Positions 1-12,024 of a stretch of DNA of 64,000 bases are shown one piece after another. The DNA is from Simmondsia chinensis (Eukaryota; Streptophyta; Magnoliopsida; Caryophyllales; Simmondsiaceae), in contig JAGTTD010000010.1 of NCBI GenBank assembly GCA_018398585.1, positions 24,561,739-24,625,738 of the forward strand, in the 5' to 3' direction. The stretch's first letter is position 1. The number at the start of each line of letters is the position of its first letter. The notes beneath the pieces are model-generated. The model was not told where the DNA came from. It did not search any database and saw only the letters and a program-made list of their open reading frames with translations. A program made the position numbers and the translations under genes.

Positions 1-855
1 ATCCTTGGCATGCGCATTACAAGAGACAGAACCGCTGGTACCTTGAAGTTTTCACAAGCCGAGTATGTTGAACGAGTTTTGAAGCGGTTCAACATGGAAA
101 AAGCTAAACCCGTGAGCACTCCTTTGGCAAATCATTTTTGACTTAGTCGAGATCAGGCACCTAAGTCAAAGGAAGATCGTGAGAAGATGAGTAGGGTGCC
201 GTATGCCTCAGCTGTTGGGTCGCTCATGTATGTTATGGTATGTACTCGACCGGATATTGCCCATGCAGTGGGAGTAGTGAGCCAGTTCATGAACCATTCC
301 TGGAAGACAGCACTGGGAGGCAGTGAAATGGATCTTGAGGTACCTTCGGGGTACTACTGATGTTTGTCTTAACTTTACATCTGCTGGTTAGAGTTTGCAA
401 GGTTATGTGGAGGTTGATCTTACTGGTGACATTGACAGTCGAAAGAGTACTACCGGTTACGTGTATATATTAGGTGGTACTGCCATTTTGTGGGGTTCAA
501 ATTTATAGAAGGTTGTTGCATTTTCAACAACGGAAGCAGAGTACATTACTGTGTCTTAAGCAGCAATGGAGATGGTATGGCTACGGAGTTTCTTGACAGA
601 GCTGGGAAAGAAACTAGAGAAGGGCACTTTGTACAGTGATAATCAGAATGCAATCTTTCTGGCAAAGAATGCTGCTTATCATGCCAGGACCAACCACATC
701 CAAATTTGATATCACTTCATTCGTTATTTTCTAGAAGAAGGGGAGCTGTGTTTGGAGAAAATCAAAGGGAGTGAGAATCCGGCGGATATGCTAACGAAGG
801 GCATGACCCTTGATAAACTGAAGCTCTGTGCAGCTTCAGTTGGACTTAACACCTG
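1..855 (+). pseudogene. Ty1/copia pol 3' end: RT tail and RNase H, broken
   Basis: This is the last part of a copia polyprotein, cut off by the window start. The translation begins ILGMRITRDR and runs through YASAVGSLMY and CTRPDIAHAVG, the usual copia block after the reverse transcriptase. RNase H follows with RKSTTGY, TEAEY and SDNQNAI, and ends in ENPADMLTKGM and a stop near 856. Copia RNase H degrades the RNA strand during cDNA synthesis. Stops interrupt the frame near 141, 389, 506, 556 and 706, and the frame shifts near 350, so this copy is dead. A purine-rich tract and the 3' LTR follow directly. Orientation and family are clear; the lineage (Tnt1/Retrofit-like) is a guess. Confidence 0.92.
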
Positions 856-923
856 ATGATGGTGTTTGAGGGGGAGCATGGGGGCTACCATGAGCAGAGG
901 TTGTTTGTGAGCCGCATCAGTCT

Positions 924-937
924 CCAAGGGGGAGATT
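924..937 (+). other. Polypurine tract of the copia element
   Basis: Purine-rich ccaagggggagat lies immediately before TGTTGAGG. This is the usual position and sequence type of the copia plus-strand primer, and it fixes the start of the 3' LTR. Confidence 0.75.
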
Positions 938-1372
938 TGTTGAGGTTAGAGACTTCTGGGCTTCTCCAACAGCCCTTAATGTCTAGAATATTTTTGAATT
1001 TTCTAGAGAAGACCCTTCACATGGCTGAGACTCTTCATCTGGGGAGATTTATTGCGACCCTTCATCTGGCTGCAGTAATGCGGTGGCTTTTGAGCTCCCA
1101 TGGATGTTCTGCTTTAGAGGCCTATAAATAGTGCCTGATCCCTTGTTGTAAAGGCAGAGCGAAGTGAGGAAAAACAAGTAAAGAGAAGAGTGAGAGTGAG
1201 AGAGAAACACTCTTGTAATACCTCTGATTTTTATAGTGAAATTCATTGCTGCCCCTCCGTGGACGTAGGCTTCGACTGAACCACGTAAATCCTTGTGTCT
1301 CTTTTCTTTCCTTGCCCTATTTTCGTTATTTTTGAACCCAATCAAGGGTTTCTATGTGTGGGTCACTTAACA
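938..1372 (+). repeat. Copia 3' LTR
   Basis: The LTR runs from TGTTGAGG to CACTTAACA (about 435 bp, TG...CA ends) straight after the polypurine tract. It holds a TATA box, cctataaatag at 1121-1131, followed by a likely transcribed R/U5 region with gagtgagagagaaac. The partner 5' LTR and the left target duplication are outside the window, so age and target duplication cannot be read. Confidence 0.82.
1121..1131 (+). promoter_or_regulatory. TATA box of copia LTR
   Basis: cctataaatag in mid-LTR, the standard RNA polymerase II core promoter position for a copia LTR of this length. Confidence 0.6.
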
Positions 1373-2994
1373 AATATGACAAATAAACACATCGAATAAA
1401 ACAAGTATAAACATAGTATGTAAAACAAATAAAATAAAGGAAAAAATTAAATATCAAATACTTAATTTAGACATACCTGAAGCACGATTCCCAACTTCAA
1501 CTTGAAGATCTAAAATTAGAAGAAAAATTCTCGACAACGCAAGGTCTTCTTTGCAATAACCTCCTATAGTACCGGAAGTGTGGGTTCCCAAAAATATTTA
1601 ATTTAGGATGAAATACAATTTTTCAGAAAATTTATGGTAAACAATAATTTAGAAAATCACAAATAATTTTTGGGTATATATATATATAACAAAACAAAGC
1701 CCATCGTTCTATACAATCGCGTGTAAACAACCACAACCACCCCCGACCCCCCGCCGTGTAGATGTCAACGAGGTTTTTTATCTTCTTCTTTTTTTTTGAG
1801 GTGCAGGCCCTTGCACCTGCTGTAGGAACTCCACGCGTGCGCCCTTTTTTCCTTTTTTTTATCTTTTATTTTGTTTAAATTCCCACATGTATAAATTCAT
1901 TGCATAAATAGTTATTTAGCATAATAGTTTATTTATTCCATGAATAAATAATTCATCCAATTAATTTATTTTTAAATATTTTCAAATGATTTTTAAGTTG
2001 AGGCTTGCGAAGAGACCTCGGGAACAATCTAACTCTAGCTCCAAATAGGTCAAATCTGATTATCATATCATGATAACAAGTGATTACCATTTATCAAAAC
2101 TCAATTCCATCAAATTAGTTTTATTGCACTCTTGAGTAAAATATATTCGCTCAAGACTTTTCCAAATAACTTTTAATACGACAATTAACCCCACAATTAG
2201 ATATCCATGAGCAAAAGTAACTTTAACTACTACCATTACTTTTCTCACATCTCTCGCCCTAGTTCCCGACTCACCCCTCTCGAACAATTCAATAATGTAG
2301 AAATAATTTTCATATTAATTCCATATGGAATACTTTAGCCAAAGATTCTAAGGTGTATCCGTATGCTTGTGAATTAACTAAAGGGACATCTTTATCTCAT
2401 TAGAGACTATAGATTCCATGTAAAATAACTGTTATTTTTACACTTCATGCCATTACCCAGCGCATGTAAGATTCAAGTCAAGGAACGTTGACTAATCCTT
2501 TTAGCACATCAAAGCAACAAACAATCTATGCACGGGTTCAAACTATTTTCTAGATTTAAATTTATCGTTTTACAAAATTAATTATTTCTGATAGAAGTTA
2601 AAAACAAATAATTCAGGTGGTCCTGCTCAGTGTTCCAATTATATAGACAACACCAATATAATACTTTTGAATCCCTATCCATATGACCAAGACATGCCAT
2701 CTAAAGTATCATATTATAGTCTTATAAGATAAGCTCATCACCTACTACGAACATATATATTGACAGCATATCACTTATTTAATTTAAGGCTATACGTGGC
2801 TCAATCTCATTATCTACTTAAACCAAACCCGACATGTCATATTAGACTAAGTCCATCTCATGGAACATTTTTTAAAACAATCACAAGCATGTTTGACTCG
2901 TAAAACATAATCAGACAATAAATAAATAAATTTATTTTATTTATTCTATATTTAAAACTAACAAATTACATTTTCCATGACACCAATTCCGACA
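1373..2994 (-). repeat. About 2-kb LTR-like repeat, copy 1 (truncated by copia)
   Basis: This noncoding AT-rich block matches 21937-23974 in the same orientation and 58156-60210 in reverse. Shared landmarks are a donor-like acctg near 1476, 'cccgaagtgtgg'-type sequence near 1577, 'gcgaagagacctcggg' near 2008 and 'gatatccatgag' near 2200. The outer end near 2994 reads, on the minus strand, TGTCGGAATTGGTGTC, matching the start of the third copy. About 220 bp expected at the left end is missing exactly where the copia LTR ends, so the copia probably inserted here. No coding region. Confidence 0.6.
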
Positions 2995-5249
2995 CAAGTA
3001 ACATATGCCAGTATTTATGCAATACAAAATATAGCAAATAGTATAAAATCGTAATTGTAAACAAGTCATATAACATACGTGATTATTTTACTTACTTTTA
3101 GCAAACAATCAAAGTACTGAATTCACATTCCAATCTTACATGTATGCTGTGACGACTCAACTAAACTACCCAACAGTCCGTGTCGGTGGGATCGAATTGA
3201 GATATCAGTAGGGAGATAACATTTATCAATAAATATGTTTTCTTGTAAGCTTTTAATGAACATATTTCACCCCACACTTCGCTCCGCCTCTAAGGTCAGA
3301 GAACAGAGCTCCTCGGTGAGGCTAGTGTACACCCCAGTCAAGTGCACAACACTACCTAGACATCCATACAAGTCCATGAAGTGCTCCACAGCAGCGTGGT
3401 TGTACCCATTTTCTTGCATTTAGTCCATCTCTAAGAAGTCTAACCTTGTACTCTGCAAATGAACGCCCTCCTCAGGGAGTAGCGACTAGAGGCCATGAGC
3501 ATTCAATACAGAAGCTCGCTCCCACTTGATTTTTTGTGGTTCGTGAACCTTGTCAATTAAGTTTTAGTAGACAAACAAAGCATGAATCCACCTAACCATT
3601 CTCTTTGTGTGCAACGATAAGCTAACCAATCTATCCATTACTCCCTTAGGAGTGGGGTCACCACGATTTATCAATATAGTGAAAACTATTCTCAATTAAT
3701 AGATTTCCTAAACATGATTAACTCACTGTTTCACCATTGGCCTCTAAGACAATATTGCAATGCTCCATAAGAGACTAACATACTGCCCTAGTCAAGTGTA
3801 TAGCATTGCCTAGATATTGTTACAAATTGACAAGATACTCCACGGCAGTGCAGTCGCATCTATTTTCATGTACCTCTATCCATCCTAAAGAAGACCAAAC
3901 CTGTATTTCATGAACAAATGTCCTTCTCGGGTAGTAGCGCCCATCCACTATACTAGTAAACCAATGATGGTGGCTGTAAGGGTTCAACTCCTGAACCTCA
4001 CTTCTACTTGAAATTTTAAATGGAAGATCTTTCTTTTATGATTGATTATCTCATAATCATTATGGAATCATATTTTAAGTTTTATTTAATTATTAAATAA
4101 TATCCTAATCATATTAGGTTCCTCTAATTATCCAAGCTACACAAATCTAATCTAATTAGATATTTTACGAGAATTTTTCTTTTAAATAATTCAAATATTG
4201 AATTTTCTAATCTCATTAGAATTATTTTTATAAAAAACAAATATTCTCCAACTCAATGAAATCAAATATTTGATAAACTAGTATACGTAAATGGCCTTCT
4301 AACTTTGTTCACTTCACACATAATATTTAACTCATTTAACTAATATTAAACATGTGAATAAAATTTAATACGTACATTTATCAAACTATTTTGATTAACA
4401 TTTCTTAAGGCCTAAATAGATTGGAATAACTAAAGATATTTCTAAACACATTTGGAATTGATTATCATATAATCCTAATTAGAATCTCATCCTAATTAAA
4501 TCATTTATTTATTGAAAACAAACAAAACTAAAATCAAAATTAAAAATGACTGCGTATCTCTACAAGCAAACCTGCCCAGCCGCACACATCACATTGCCAC
4601 GTGTTGCGCTCTGATTTGCTGCTTCCATTAGACAAAAATAGGGGAAAGGGGGTATACTCGCGCCTCCATTTGTTACTGCGAAGAGGCGTGGATAGCCATA
4701 TTCCATTATCGAGGGGCCAAAAGCTGTGCGCCGAGATTCACGGCTGTATGCAATGCACAAAAATTCTACGGTGCAGACAAGCACTTTTTTGCACCTACAG
4801 AAAAGCGCTTTTCTGCACAAGGGGTTCCCGATCTGTGTGTCATTGCACAGGAAATATTTAATAATAACTCCATATATTAATTAATTAATAACTTCATATT
4901 TAATTAATAACTTCATATATTAATTAATTAGGGTAATTATATGTTTATAAGTAATTTAAATATAACATAATAAACAAAATTTGAAATTTAGTGGTTAAAA
5001 TGACATAATAAATTAAAAATTTATTGGTTCGAAAAGAAATTTATAAATAACTTCATATATTAATTTATTAGGGTAATTAAATGTTTATAAATAATTTAAA
5101 TATAACAGTAATGACATAATAAATTAAAAATTTATTGATATGAAAAGAAATTTAGTGGTTAAAATAAAAAATGTTAATTAATTTTATATACCTAATACCA
5201 TTTATGAAAACACTAAACATAATTATATGAAATTTTTGTGTACAAAGGT
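2995..5249. other. Gene-free AT-rich region
   Basis: No gene seen. It contains a diverged direct duplication (about 3330-3500 and 3784-3950, offset about 453 bp, e.g. cagtcaagtg...cctagaca / ccttctcggg-type blocks), a GC-richer patch at 4560-4860, and AT-rich local duplications at 4860-5185 ('ataacttcatatatt' repeated at an offset of about 135 bp). It could be internal sequence of the element whose LTR is at 1373-2994. Confidence 0.5.
4798..4815. repeat. 18-bp perfect palindrome
   Basis: cagaaaagcgcttttctg reads the same on both strands and is flanked by tgcac/gtgca-type arms. Short and of unknown role. Confidence 0.6.
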
Positions 5250-6110
5250 AGTGATATTCAAGTACATGAGTAGAGAAGTTGAGTGAATGGTAAATTTGAG
5301 TAAAAGAGTGAGTACATGAGTAGTGATGTGTAGCAACGGTGAATTTGAGTACATGGGCGGTGATTTTGGATACAATATTAATATAACGTACAAGTGTATA
5401 AATATATTAGATGCATTAGAAACTAAAAATGATGTGATGAATGAAAGTGGATGATGATTTCTATTAATTAATTATTTTAGAGTAAAAACCCCGATTCAAA
5501 GCTTAAAATCATACCATTATATGATTCCACAACTACTGACCAATAATATCCTACGTAGAATGTTAATTTTGTAGAATCATACGATTCATTAATATTTCAC
5601 GAACTTAGCAAATAATATCATAATACAATTTTAAATGTCATGGATGGTGAATTTGAGCACATGGGTGGTGATTTTGAGTACCTGTACCACGTGTGATTTT
5701 GTGTACATGTACCCATTTTATGGACTATATGTGTCGAAACACATGGTATGTGCGTTAACACACACTTGATTTTGAGTCACAGTGAGTTCGAGTACGTGGA
5801 TGAGTTTGAGTACATTATTTGTGAGTTTGAGAACATAGATGGTGAATTCGAGTACATATTTTGTGTGTCGACACACAAAGGTACTGCTTCTGATTTGAGT
5901 ACATGGTTGGTGATTTGGAGTACATTTTTCATCAATTGGAGTAAAGCGTTGGTGATATTAATTTGAGTACATGGTGGTGATTTGGAGTACATAGGTTGTG
6001 TGTCGACACACCATTTATGTGTTTCGACACACAGGTATCCGTGTTTAATTTTGGATTATGCGTGTCGACACTCATAGCCTGTGTGTCGACACACAATCAA
6101 GCTACTAGAA
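5250..6110. repeat. Palindrome/spacer cluster A
   Basis: Many copies of 'gagtacatgg(g)tggtgattttgag'-type spacers, with variants of the palindrome tgtgtcgacacaca (for example near 5728, 5865, 6000, 6020, 6065 and 6082). The spacers are in the T-rich orientation (gattttgagtac). The cluster borders the left side of the ULP1-like pseudogene. Confidence 0.85.
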
Positions 6111-6139
6111 ATCAAACATAATGTACCTAGTCGTGCACT

Positions 6140-6161
6140 GTCTCTCACTCTTACTCTCACT

Positions 6162-6196
<35 letters not shown>

Positions 6197-6221
6197 CGCT
6201 CGCTCTCTCTCTCTCTCTCTC
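6140..6221. repeat. (CT)n microsatellite
   Basis: Runs of tctctctc interrupted by 'actgcgctcg'. Such CT tracts are common in plant 5' leaders and may belong to the leader of the gene that follows. Confidence 0.85.
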
Positions 6222-6481
6222 AAATTCGGCAAACAGCAGCCGTCCCCCCACCGTACAGCCACCGCGATGAACCCTATTATCGTCAGATCCGCTTTCATCT
6301 GTGGCTACTTCAACTCCATTGTTAGGGTTCGCTTACTATGTCCTCATTTTACAATCTTTGCTTACTATGTCCTCATTTTACAATCTTTCTATACATTTTA
6401 TAACCAAGAATGTAGCGTAAAAATTTCATATTTTTTACTTGATTTAGATGTTTTTGCTAGAGTTAGGGTTTGTTTGCTAGA

Positions 6482-6780
6482 GTTAGTCATTTATTTTCTC
6501 TAAACTACATTTTTGCAAGTTATAGGTTTCGTGTTGATGTTATAGTGGGTTTTATTGAGCTTTGCTTGTTTTGCTTGTATTTAACTTCATTTGTGGCTAT
6601 ATGGCTTCTAATACAACAAAATGCATGTCAATCACTCTTTTGTATATTATAAGTTAGTCATTTCTTTTCTCTAACTAATATTTGTATAAGTAATAGGTTT
6701 ATTGTTGGTGTTGTAGTGGGTTTTGTTGAGTTTTGCTTGTTTGGCCTGTATTTGGCTTCATTTGTGATTATTTTTTGATA
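6482..6780 (+). repeat. Tandem duplication, 171-bp period
   Basis: The block starting gttagtcatttattttctc (about 6482) recurs at about 6653 as gttagtcatttcttttctc. About 120 bp stays similar, through 'ggcttcatttgtg'. It lies in noncoding sequence upstream of the ULP1-like pseudogene. Confidence 0.75.
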
Positions 6781-6851
6781 AACCTATTTATTAATGAAAA
6801 AATGGTTTATTGGTGACTAGTTTTTCAGAGACAAAGAACTTAGAAGATAAA

Positions 6852-9800
6852 ATGGGCAATAAAAGTCCAAGAAACACATTCGTTATATTTTGGTGAGGAT
6901 CAGTTTATCTTGTGTCATGGATTACACCTATAAGATGAAACTTATGGTTCATATTGTACATTGTAGGGAAAAGAACAAGATGAATAACAATCAAACAGGG
7001 GCAACGAATGACGAAAATGTAAAATAAAGGCTATTTAGTATAGCTCCAAATAATGTGACGTGCATCATAGTTAATTGATTGATTATGTTCACTATTGCAG
7101 TGGATAAGAAGGATGAGCAACTTGTGGAAGTCTTTGTCCAATGAGGAGAAAGAACCACACATTCTTGAGTCAAAGAATGAATAAAGTTTGTACCGAAGTC
7201 TGAAAATTGAAGATTTGTCCAAGCTCAAGGTAACACACGTTAAAAAATTGTACTAGTTCTTTTATTATACGTTTGAACCTAATTGCACTTATTCATATTT
7301 AGGTATATCCATGTTGCGCACCACAACGTGGAATTGAATTGATGAACCGATTGTCCGAAGACAAGAGAAATGCGATCAAAGCTTTGGGCTTGGTGCTTTG
7401 ATGCACATAAAGAGCAAAATAAAAAAAATAAAAAAAAATTGGATATGTGTTTAAGTGTAGTTGACAATTTTGACCCGATGTCGCAAATGTTGACCGTTTC
7501 AAATAAGAAAATTTTTTTGACCTAATTAGATGTCGAGGTAATGTTGGGATTTAAAAACCAAGTTATCGAGATTGACAATTGCAAAGATGAACCAAGGCTG
7601 AATAGCTTGTAAGAGTTTGGCGCTTGGACATGCAGTCAAATGGAAGAAGCACTAGTCTCACACGATAACGTTGATGACCGATTCAAAGTGTTGGTGGTAC
7701 TTTTTGCATTGACTGCATTTATGTGTCTAACCACGAGACTCAACCTAAAGAAGCTGTGGTTTAACCTCATAATTGACACGAACAAGACTTCACAAATAAA
7801 TTGGGCGAAAATTATATATAAAGGAGTTGTAGAGGGAGTTTTAGAGTACAAAAAGGAACAAGAGAAGACTGAATGGATGCATTTTTTTATTCATCGTAAG
7901 CACAATTGTTGATTAATTGTTATTGTACTTCTGCACAAAGTGTGGTCTAATTTGCTTACTTTGTGAAATGCACCAAATTTTCTTTTGCGAGTACTCAATC
8001 GATGTACGCATTTCGATGCCCCCAACGATTTGGACGAATCCTCGTTGTCAATTTTGGACGGATGCAAAAGTGAAGGCCAAGAGAGGCTACATTGTTCGAG
8101 AATATAAATCTTACATAGTTCTCGAAGGACCCAACAAAGGGAATACCAAGCCCCTCATAGGTAGTCATACCATCTGCTCCATCTGATGTTGATGGCAGTG
8201 ACAAGATTGTGGTGGAGCATTGCGCTTCCATCACTTAGGACGTCTCTAATAAATCTTGCACGTGCTATAAGGAGCACATTGATGCAATGGCCATGCAAAT
8301 GAATGCAATGGCCGCACAGATGAATGCAAGGGACGTGTAAATCAAACAACTTTTTGAAATAATAAATGAGTTGAAAACAAATAACGCAACCAATAAAAAA
8401 GACGATTTCCCATTTGAATTTCCCAATAAATTTTTTTCTTCAAGTACGGACAATGATGTTAAACCCGAAAAAAGTTCATCGCTACATAGTCCCCCCCCCC
8501 CCCCCCCATAGTATCGGTGTACAAAAAGGTGAGTCAAATTTACCGCTAAGCCCGGAGGCATGTTCCTCTACATCCATTACTTCAAAGGCTACAAATAAGG
8601 TGTTGAAACCAGTGTTTGAGAAGGAATTGAACCTAGAGCCACTACAAGTGATTTCAACACTTCCTTTGTGGTCTTTGAATGATGAACTTACCCAATGACG
8701 TCATGTGAGTAAATCACACGATATATACCGTTGAGAGCAGCATCTAAAGGAAAAGGCGGAGATTGACACGTACTCCTTATACAATGGAGGGGAAAAGGCA
8801 GAGAAAGAATGCTGGGGGGGAAAAAAAGGGGGCACAACAATCGAACGTGGTTGAAGTGGGAAGCAAGAGCACCAATACGATCCCACTGCATAAGGGTACA
8901 GTTTAAGAGAGTAGCCCTGTCTCCTTAGTGCCAATAGATGCCATAATGCAGAGACTCAGTCATTCTAAATGGCTCTTATGCCAATACATATTCAACGACA
9001 AGTTGGCGGCTTCGTAAGTAGATATATGTTTGACGTTGTCTATTCAAATTTATATCTAAATAGTCTTTTTAATGTTTAATGTTATTCTGTAGGGAGACAT
9101 TGGTAGAGACAGAGCATGGTTGTTACAGTCGTGTGGACTTCAAAACTTTGTACCCGCGCGAATGGCTCATTGACTCTGTAAGTGAACACTGCGCAAATTT
9201 TTTTATCCATCATCTTATATTGAATGAGCTAATGGCCTACATTGTCACAAGTCATCAACTTGGCTATTTCGTACATGACCACCTCTTCTAGAAAGAAAGG
9301 TTAGGATCAAGTCTTCTTGCCTACCTTCATTTTGGTACGCCACCATTCAATATGCGTATAGGAAATACTTAAATTATTATAATTGTGCTTATAACTTTGT
9401 ACATGTGCCTTTCTATAGTCATGTGCTCTCTCTAGATACACTATGGTGGACATGATGATGTTTTGTTCCAGCTACATCGGGTTGTATTTACCATTAAAAA
9501 TGTTTAATACGAATAAAGTAATTTGCAGTAACATTTACGATGATCTCGTTTGGATAAAATGTCCATCAATGTACATTCTAAGGACTTGTGTTGAACTGCA
9601 ACTATATATCCCCATAGACGAGGGTGACACGCATTGGTTTCTGTGTGTAGTAGACTTCCGTATGAAGGTATCCTATTTATTGGACTCCCTTCCAATTATC
9701 GGAGGAAATAAGCAATGGGTGGATGTGGTTAAGAGAATTGTAAGCATCATTGGCTTCACCACATGTTTCATACGATCGTTATGGAATTATCATTACACCA

Positions 9801-10313
9801 AATTTAATGAGACTATCCTTTTCAATGTAGTTGCAACGTTGTGCAAAATGGCTCCAAAAAACCCAGGGGATTAAAATGTGCTCTGAATTGGACTCTATTC
9901 CAATCCAAGTTTCGCCGATCCCTAGCTAAAGAAACGGGTATGTAACTTATTCTCGAATTGTTCAAATCTTTCCCATTGAATGTTTTCATAATTTGCATGT
10001 TATGATCATATTACGCAGCTGTGACTACAGATTTTTTGCAATAAAGTGGCTGCAAGTGGATAAATGGGACCAAATCGAGCCATTTGATCATATGTCAGTT
10101 CAGGTACAGGTTTAGTGTCGCTGCTCAATGTCCTGATTTGTGTTCCCTGCTCAAGGTGTTCCTTGCATATTTGCACTTGTAATTAAATCATGTACTCTTT
10201 TTTTTCGTTGCTTGTAGGAACAAGAACACGAGAGATTGAAGCTAGTGATAGAATTAGGGACCAATTCACTCAACCGTGCATTACAAGAAGTTAAAGACAA
10301 TGCGGGCAGCTAG
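6852..10313 (+). pseudogene. ULP1-like (C48) cysteine protease gene of MULE type, multi-exon, broken
   Basis: ULP1 proteases cut SUMO-type modifiers, and plant MULEs of the Kaonashi type carry ULP1-like genes. Visible here: an N-terminal domain near 7310-7620 (RLSEDKRNAIKALGFGALMH, then DNFDPMSQML and DVEVMLGF), a middle exon near 9093-9180 (CYSRVDFKTLYPREWL), and the protease core at 9540-9780 with ELQLYIPIDEGDTHWFLCVV and YLLDSLP. The DTHW block is the His-Trp signature. The usual Asp-Cys-Gly nucleophile site seems to fall near 9855, where the aligned frame reads KKPRGLKCAL, so the Cys is apparently lost. The last exon ends LQEVKDNAGS and stops at 10311. Plausible gt/ag introns include 7229-7302 and 10109-10218. 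Frameshifts and stops occur throughout. The start codon at 6852 is uncertain. Confidence 0.75.
8491..8507. repeat. Poly-C run (17)
   Basis: Seventeen consecutive C inside the ULP1-like pseudogene. Length is prone to assembly or sequencing error, and any frame read across it is unreliable. Confidence 0.9.
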
Positions 10314-10544
10314 TGTTGATCGACATTGTTGTTGTACTCTTTTCTTTGTCGACTTCTTGTACTTGATGATCCCTTACTGTTTTGATCAAAACATAAGTGT
10401 AAAAAACTATAATTATTGATGTTGTATAGTTGAAAGCAATAAGTATTGATGTATTGTTTATTTTCGAATCATATTATTTAAATTGTTTGAAGGGAACCTT
10501 TCAAAATTATGTAAGCCGAATAAATGCATTGAGGAACTCTATTG
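10314..10544. other. 3' flank of ULP1-like pseudogene
   Basis: AT-rich sequence after the stop codon, with no gene. It probably holds the 3' untranslated region; several aataa-like stretches are present but no single polyadenylation signal stands out. Confidence 0.4.
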
Positions 10545-11580
10545 TTGAGAAGAGCCCAAGTACTCAATAATGTACTCAAAATCACCCTGTGATCAACATT
10601 TGTTCCCAAAATTACCATTAATGTACTTAAAAATACCAGTAATGTACACCATGTACTCAAAACTACCACCCAAGTACCACCTAATGTACTCAACATGATC
10701 TTTAAAGGACTCAAATTCAGCAATTCATGAAAGTAACTTATGTGTTGACACACAAAACCGGCGTGTCGACACACATATTACAGTAAGCACAAAGCGTGCA
10801 TGTGTGTCAACACATGTACTGGGTGTGTTGACACACGTACTGCGTGTGCCGACACACATATGAAGTACTCAGAATGACAAGAAAAGTACCCAGAAGCATC
10901 AGCTGAGTACTCAACATCACTACAACATATAGTGCGTCGGCACAAAAAGTTCGTGTGTCGACACGTTTCACGTACTCAGAATCACAATAAAAGTACCCAA
11001 AAGCATCAGCAAAGTACTCAACATCACTATAACATTCTATGTGTCGACACACATAGTTTATGTGTTGACACACAATATACACTGAGTAAAAAAAAGAGGT
11101 TCTTGTGTGTCAACACACAAAGTTCATGTGTCAACACAAGTGTTGCACGCTCAGATTCACCACCAATATACCCAAGTTATCCATCAATGTACTCAACATC
11201 ACCACATGTGTCGACACACTATTTTTACATGTCAACGCACATATTACAGTGAGATAAACATGTCGACACACAAATTATTTGTGTCGACACACATATCACG
11301 TACTCAGATGCAAAACAAGGTTTAGAGATGTGGGTCGACATGCGATATTTGGGTGTCGGCACACAAATTACGGTGAGTATTATATGTCGACACGATTATT
11401 ATTTGTGTCAACACACATGTCACGTACTCAAATTCACAACCGAAGTACCCAAATTATGCACCAATGTACTCAATACCACAATGTCATATGTGTCGGCACA
11501 TGTTGTTTGTGTCAACACACATATTACAATGAGCATTGTGTGTCGACACACATAATTCTTGTGTCGACACACGTGTCATC
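10545..11580. repeat. Palindrome/spacer cluster B
   Basis: Alternating gtactcaaaatcacc-type spacers (A-rich orientation, opposite to cluster A) and variants of tgtgtcgacacaca, such as near 10746, 10764, 10802, 10830, 11039 and 11540. From about 11205 it contains one copy of the roughly 280-bp unit that is tandemly repeated at 15375-16330. It runs directly into the leader of the transposon-associated gene at 12025. Confidence 0.88.
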
Positions 11581-11589
11581 TATATGAAA

Positions 11590-12024
11590 TCGAAACCCTA
11601 ATCCCTTTTCCTCACTTTGTTTGCTTCTCTCTCTCTCTCCCTCGAACCCTAGTTGCGTCCACCAGTGAATATGTTAGAGAACTCATCACTTCTCTTAGGT
11701 ACATAAGCTAATTTTTATTAGAAAGCAAGTCTCGATACACCTTTTAATACACCTTTTAACATCATAATCTTAAGATTTTTGGTCGAATTCTCATCTCTTT
11801 CGCAAACCCTAACTGAGAACCAAACTTACGATCTTCCATTCTTAAATTTGCTTGCTCTTCTTTAATTTTATTACTAGACTACGTAAAAAGCCATCTATTT
11901 GTAATAAAATTTCTTTATCCCTAACAGTTCTTTAAAAAATCTTAAAGTTTCACTTTACCCCACCAAATCCTAACCCTACCACAAAATTTCTCAAAATTTG
12001 GTAATTTTTTTCTAGGCAAAAGTC
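11590..12024 (+). promoter_or_regulatory. Leader region of transposon-associated gene copy 1, with probable 5' UTR intron
   Basis: Begins with a TATA-like ctatatg near 11580, then gaaaccctaatccc and a CT tract, as in plant 5' leaders. A likely intron runs from 'cttag|gtacataagc' near 11698 to 'tttttttctag' near 12015, just before the ATG at 12025. The same leader is present upstream of copy 2 (12800-13257), and in reverse at 20648-21060 and 32941-33350. Confidence 0.55.

Noticed and set aside
6081..6503. 140-codon open frame with a TLTLTLTCTLSLSLSL start
   Set aside because: The Leu/Ser repeats come from the CT microsatellite; there is no protein signal.
10478..11587. Cys/His/Thr-rich open frames (MCRHTIF, CVDTH) on both strands
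   Set aside because: They are produced by the tgtgtcgacacaca repeat in all frames and do not encode a zinc-finger protein.
11600..11660. Telomere-like aaaccctaa
   Set aside because: A single occurrence within a 5' leader (also at matching places in the other copies); not an array.
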